Notes under the pieces: model-generated | What the model saw: the letters and a program-made list of their open reading frames with translations, nothing else | Told to the model about the DNA's origin: nothing | The model's database searches: none | Shown here: positions 61,301-64,000 of the stretch, in pieces | Numbering within the stretch: the first letter of the stretch is position 1 | Layout of the letters: the number at the start of each line of letters is the position of its first letter | Program-made: the position numbers and the translations under genes | Assembly: GCA_036381175.1 (NCBI GenBank) | Contig: DASVDI010000058.1 | Location: 1-64,000, forward strand | Reading direction: 5' to 3' | From: JAJUFS01 sp036381175 | Lineage (GTDB): Bacteria; Pseudomonadota; Gammaproteobacteria; Natronospirales; JAJUFS01 | DNA: 64,000 bases

Positions 61301-64000
61301 GCAGCATGGCGTCGTCGATGTCATCGCCGTTGCCGTCCGTGCCGCCGGTTTCATCGACATCGAAACCGTCGCTGATGCCGTCATCGTCGGCGTCGGTACC
61401 GGTGCCGTCGATTTCAAGCGCATCGGGAACGCCGTCGTTGTCGCTATCACCGTCCGTGAAGTCGGCATCGCCGTCGCCATCGCTGTCCGTCGTGCCTTCG
61501 ACGATATCCGGAATGCCGTCACCGTCTTCATCGATGGATGTGTCGAGGTAATCCGGCGTGCCGTCGAGATCGCTGTCGCCATTGCCTTCGGTCGCGTCAT
61601 CGATGCCGTCGTTGTCGCTGTCGGTATCGAGGTTGTCGGCCGTGCCGTCGCCGTCGCTGTCGCCGGCACCTTCAACGGCGTCGTCGATACCGTCGCCGTC
61701 GCTGTCACCGTCGAGGTAGTCCGGCTTGCCGTCACCGTCGGTGTCCGTCGTGGCGTCGCCCTCACCGGCATCGTCGATACCAACATCATCGCTGTCGGTG
61801 TCGATGTAATCGGCGCCGCCGTCGCCATCGGTGTCCACGTTGCCTTCCGTGGCGTCATCGATGCCATCGCCATCGCTGTCGGTATCGAGGTAATCCACGA
61901 TGCCGTCGCCGTCGCCATCGCCTGCGCCTTCCGAAACATCATCAATGCCGTCACCGTCGCTGTCGGTATCCAGGCTGTCCGGAATGCCGTCGTCGTCGGC
62001 ATCGCCCGTACCTTCGTCGGCATCGTCAATGCCGTCGCCGTCATCGTCCGCGTCATGCACGTCCGCGATAGTGTCGCCATCGGTATCGACCAGCACGTCG
62101 ATACTGAACGCCGCAAGCGCGTCGTCGAGCGTGCCATCGGAAACCGTGATGATGATGTTCGGATAGCTCGCCACATCGTCAGCCGCGGGCGTGCCGCTCA
62201 CGATACCGCTGGTTCCATCAAGGCTCGCCCAAGCCGGCAGGCCCGTTGCCGTCACGGTCAATGTGTCTTCATCGACATCCGCGATCACCGGCGCGAACTG
62301 GTAAGGCACGCCAGCCGTCGCCGTTGTCGCCGGCGTACCGGAAATCACCGGCGCATCATTGACGGCAGTGATCGTCACGGAAACCGTCGCGACGTTCGAC
62401 AAGGCTTCCGCGTCATCCTCGACCGTGTAGGTGAAGCTGTCGGTGCCGTTGAAATTCACATCCGGCGTGTACGTGATGGTGCCATCGGCATTCACCGTGA
62501 GCTCGCCATCATCCGGCGCATCGACAATCGCAACGCTGCTCGCGATCAATGCACCTTCGACATCCACGTCATTGGCGATCACGTCAATCACGACTGCGGT
62601 GTCTTCTGCCGTCGTGCCGCTGTCCGCGGTTGCAACCGGAATGTCGTTGACATTCGTCACCGAGAGTGCGACGACCGCAGGCGACGACCACGCGCCGAGA
62701 TCATCCTTGACGCGATAACTCAGGCTGTCATTGCCGGTGAAATCCTCGCCTGGCGTGTAGGTGATCTTGCCGGTGGTGGCGTCAACGCTCGCCGTACCTT
62801 CCGTTGGCGCCGTGACGACTTCAACGGTCGCGGGAGCGATGCTGCCGTCGACGTCATTGTCGTTGCCAAGCACGTTGATCTCGGTCGCGAGCTCTTCCGT
62901 CACAGTCGCCGAATCATCGTTAAGCCGCGGCGCATCGTTCACCGCAGTGACTTCGACATTCACGGTTGCGGCAGCGGCGCTCGCATCTTCGTTGTCGCGA
63001 ACCACGTAAGTGAATGCGTCGTCACCGTTGAAATCCGCGTCCGGCGTGTACGTGATGCTGCCGTCTGTCGCGACGCTCGTCGTTCCGTTCTCCGGCGCGT
63101 CGAGCACTTCGACGCTCGCAGCATCCAGCGTGCCGTCCACGTCACTGTCATTCGCGAGCACATCGATGACAACCGCCGTGTCTTCATCGGTCGTATCGTC
63201 ATCAGCCGTCGCAACCGGCGCATCGTTGACACCTGCCACGTTAATGACAACTGTCGCCGGCGCGGATGTCACGCCGCTCTCGTCTTCGATCGTGTAGGTG
63301 AGTTCATCGGTGCCGTTGAAATCGGCATCCGGCGCGTAAAGAATCTTGCCCGCACCGACAATTGCGGTGCCGTCCGTGGGCGCCGTGACAATCACGATGC
63401 TCGATGGAACAACCGCGTCGTCAGCGTCAATGTCGCTGTCATTGGCGGCCACGTCGATGACGATGTCATCGTCTTCATTGGTCGATGCCGTTTCACCCTC
63501 GGCTTTTGGCGCATCGTTGATCGCGGCAATGACGATGCTGACGGTCGCCGTATCAGACAAGCCGTGCTCGTCTTCCACGCTGTAGGTGAAGCTGTCGGTG
63601 CCGTTGTGGTTCGCACTCGGCGTGTATGTCACGACGCCTGTGGCGGTATTCACGCTCGTGCTGCCGTTCGCAGGTGCCACGGTGACTGTGACGCTGGCCG
63701 CATTGAGGAGCGCGCCTTCGGGATCACTGTCGTTGACCAGGACATCGATCGCGACGCTGCTGTCTTCGGCGGTGCTGCCACTGTCGTCGCCCGCGACGGG
63801 TGCCGCGTTATACGCGGTGAACGACATTCCGCTCCAGGCCGACGGGTTGCCCGCGATATCCGCGAATTGTCCGTCCAGCGCAACGCTGTAACTCACCCCC
63901 GGCGTCAGTTCGTTCGCAAGCGGCACGGATACCGTGCCGTCGCTGGAGAAAGTGGCGCTGGCGACGGCAACAGTCTCGTGCACGTCAGTGCCCGACATGA
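58320..64000 (-). CDS. Giant adhesin-like frame: tandem Ig/cadherin-like repeats, Ca-binding repeats, GlyGly-CTERM tail, then lectin and barrel
   Basis: Open to the window edge; 1,892 codons are visible and the N-terminus is missing. In residues counted from 63998: a Big-like domain (1-65), tandem cadherin/tandem-95 repeats of about 100 (TADDDTTDEDTAVVIDVLAN, VNDAP borders; about 66-560), a dystroglycan-type repeat (ISGTPATTATAGVPYQF), then about 700 residues of D-x-D-G-D-G calcium-binding repeats (637-1338). At 1355 comes GGGSVSWLVLAFLFAFGALR, a GlyGly-CTERM-like tail, then a signal-like VKVPASRTVVIALAGVIVAV (ANAA near 1403), a C-type-lectin-like domain (1509-1672) and a barrel ending MVMHAF (1729-1892). 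Probably two proteins in one frame. Confidence 0.85.
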   Translation of the reverse strand, partial: MSGTDVHETVAVASATFSSDGTVSVPLANELTPGVSYSVALDGQFADIAGNPSAWSGMSFTAYNAAPVAGDDSGSTAEDSSVAIDVLVNDSDPEGALLNAASVTVTVAPANGSTSVNTATGVVTYTPSANHNGTDSFTYSVEDEHGLSDTATVSIVIAAINDAPKAEGETASTNEDDDIVIDVAANDSDIDADDAVVPSSIVIVTAPTDGTAIVGAGKILYAPDADFNGTDELTYTIEDESGVTSAPATVVINVAGVNDAPVATADDDTTDEDTAVVIDVLANDSDVDGTLDAASVEVLDAPENGTTSVATDGSITYTPDADFNGDDAFTYVVRDNEDASAAAATVNVEVTAVNDAPRLNDDSATVTEELATEINVLGNDNDVDGSIAPATVEVVTAPTEGTASVDATTGKITYTPGEDFTGNDSLSYRVKDDLGAWSSPAVVALSVTNVNDIPVATADSGTTAEDTAVVIDVIANDVDVEGALIASSVAIVDAPDDGELTVNADGTITYTPDVNFNGTDSFTYTVEDDAEALSNVATVSVTITAVNDAPVISGTPATTATAGVPYQFAPVIADVDEDTLTVTATGLPAWASLDGTSGIVSGTPAADDVASYPNIIITVSDGTLDDALAAFSIDVLVDTDGDTIADVHDADDDGDGIDDADEGTGDADDDGIPDSLDTDSDGDGIDDVSEGAGDGDGDGIVDYLDTDSDGDGIDDATEGNVDTDGDGGADYIDTDSDDVGIDDAGEGDATTDTDGDGKPDYLDGDSDGDGIDDAVEGAGDSDGDGTADNLDTDSDNDGIDDATEGNGDSDLDGTPDYLDTSIDEDGDGIPDIVEGTTDSDGDGDADFTDGDSDNDGVPDALEIDGTGTDADDDGISDGFDVDETGGTDGNGDDIDDAMLPDTDNDGRADSVDPDQDGDGIADGTESGGDGFDSDNDGIDDRWDADTSGNTDADGDGIGDDASLADSDADGDPDARDPDSDNDGVSDAAESGASGIDADGDGIDDAFDVDYAGGPDANGDGVSDGAGARDSDGDGRPDYLDLDSDNDGVTDVIEAGGRDADEDGLLDDGGTVTSTPRDTDGDGVPDLRDADSDDDGVNDIAEGIYAPLDEDGDGRIDDHGDDIDGDGIADAIDSEPDQRGSRTDNDDDGVPVNHDQDDDGDGIPDSLEGENDTDGDGTVDRLDRDGDNDGIPDSTEAGIPPASGTDTDLDGIDDAHDANATGGADANGDGIDDRFADRDTDGDGISDRMDNDSDNDGLADAYESLLVEPSGADSDGDGVDDAIDVDVTGGADANGDGIDDATINLADTDDDGIEDYRDPDSDNDGVTDGEEDGDFNKDGINDRFQQDPGVETGLEGGGSVSWLVLAFLFAFGALRRVKVPASRTVVIALAGVIVAVHSSLANAAGVHADDVRVEPGTTSVIVPITLIGFDGASDVVAVVSVPEAGGVLSIDTAGLALELEYGYDTFEQAGAIGFHGALEDVSVALKERLTWHPPETVAATTLSMSASEYQPDYFYNPDNGHYYKAISANSAIAWTDARDAAAMEVLHGMRGYLATVGSEAENIFVAHFVDVENVWLAASDSTSVINDACDVNLESTEGDWRWVAGPEACEQFWQGEGDGTVSEDGYASWEEGEPNNFRGGEHFAATNYQGVLGEWNDFAGNTPFVQSYLVEFGGMPGDAGRLRTTSGVATLEVAEAVPVVVAPPVVEPVVVKEPAKIENDVCVPGMLFINGCWSAGVGIVSSTLEPDDARSGWKLVDNSDIGFKLAVEYRFFERWFLELAYADLGSAGLRNLNPAITGDKALDYKVPSLMAGYLLFDPASRFNVHLKAGYASLQNNFDAQASSDQLHDSQLALGAGVRWRVLPQTLPDLRLQLELDYYDKDAVALGIMVMHAF
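59871..59936 (-). other. Fusion junction: sorting tail abutting a second signal peptide
   Basis: The GGGS segment (59925-59936) opens a hydrophobic helix and an RR tail, immediately followed by a GTG codon at 59873 that begins a perfect signal-peptide-like sequence. No stop codon separates them and no good ribosome site precedes the GTG. Confidence 0.7.
59990..62095 (-). repeat. Coding tandem repeats of calcium-binding D-x-D-G-D-G units
   Basis: About 2.1 kb encoding roughly 55 thrombospondin-3-like units of 12-13 and multiples of it (DTDSDGDGIDDATEG and variants). On the forward strand it reads as GCCGTCGCCGTCGCTGTC-like runs, which create long spurious frames. Confidence 0.9.

Overview
The window is GC-rich, densely coded chromosomal DNA, most likely from a gammaproteobacterium. 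The support is a FadE-type acyl-CoA dehydrogenase under a PsrA-like operator, an LpoB/LPP20/COG3014 lipoprotein operon, a GlyGly-CTERM-like sorting tail, a TonB/Fur iron locus and many short dispersed intergenic repeats. Affiliation with a Xanthomonadales-like or related deep-branching group is an impression only. No rRNA, intact tRNA, CRISPR array, transposase or integrase was seen.

Layout. 1-4.0 kb: the start of sodB (reverse strand), nadC and fadE. 4.0-11.4 kb: a GGDEF/EAL enzyme, a small lipoprotein, a four-gene lipoprotein operon and an alkyltransferase-like protein. 11.5-12.9 kb: an ArsR repressor with two SRPBCC proteins. 12.9-17.4 kb: an iron-uptake operon (TonB receptor, membrane protein, PepSY protein) behind a Fur-like box. 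17.5-27.7 kb: secreted DUF1028 and DUF305 proteins, a four-gene redox operon, envelope proteins, an LLM flavoenzyme, an ArsR regulator and small ABM/ACT proteins. 27.8-31.7 kb: a YjjJ/HipA-like gene, a dense repeat cluster and an EEP hydrolase.

31.8-44.4 kb is an accessory region that looks less GC-rich by eye in its central part. It holds an orphan FitA-like antitoxin and a six-gene operon: a BcgI-like nuclease-methylase, its specificity subunit, a HEPN protein, an HhH-nuclease, a PUA-like/nuclease fusion and an FRG protein. Next come an unknown gene, RhuM, a decayed tRNA-Arg and a HigBA pair facing a nucleotidyltransferase antitoxin whose HEPN toxin is cut to a 33-codon stub. Two 46-bp operators of identical architecture flank that last unit.

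44.5-64 kb: a DUF2157 membrane protein, a hybrid histidine kinase, a SRAP/HMCES protein with Pro instead of catalytic Cys2, a subtilase, an AbiE-like pair in reversed order, an ECF42-like sigma factor among DGPF and VOC proteins, hipBA with three operator-like sites 40 bp apart, and a giant adhesin-like reading frame. In that frame a Ca-binding repeat protein ending in a GlyGly-CTERM-like tail runs straight on into a second signal peptide, a C-type-lectin-like domain and an outer-membrane barrel.

Five families of short palindromic repeats fill most gaps between housekeeping genes. The strongest leads are the six-gene restriction/HEPN operon, the twin-operator HigBA/nucleotidyltransferase unit, the Pro2 SRAP protein and the apparent polyprotein at the right edge.
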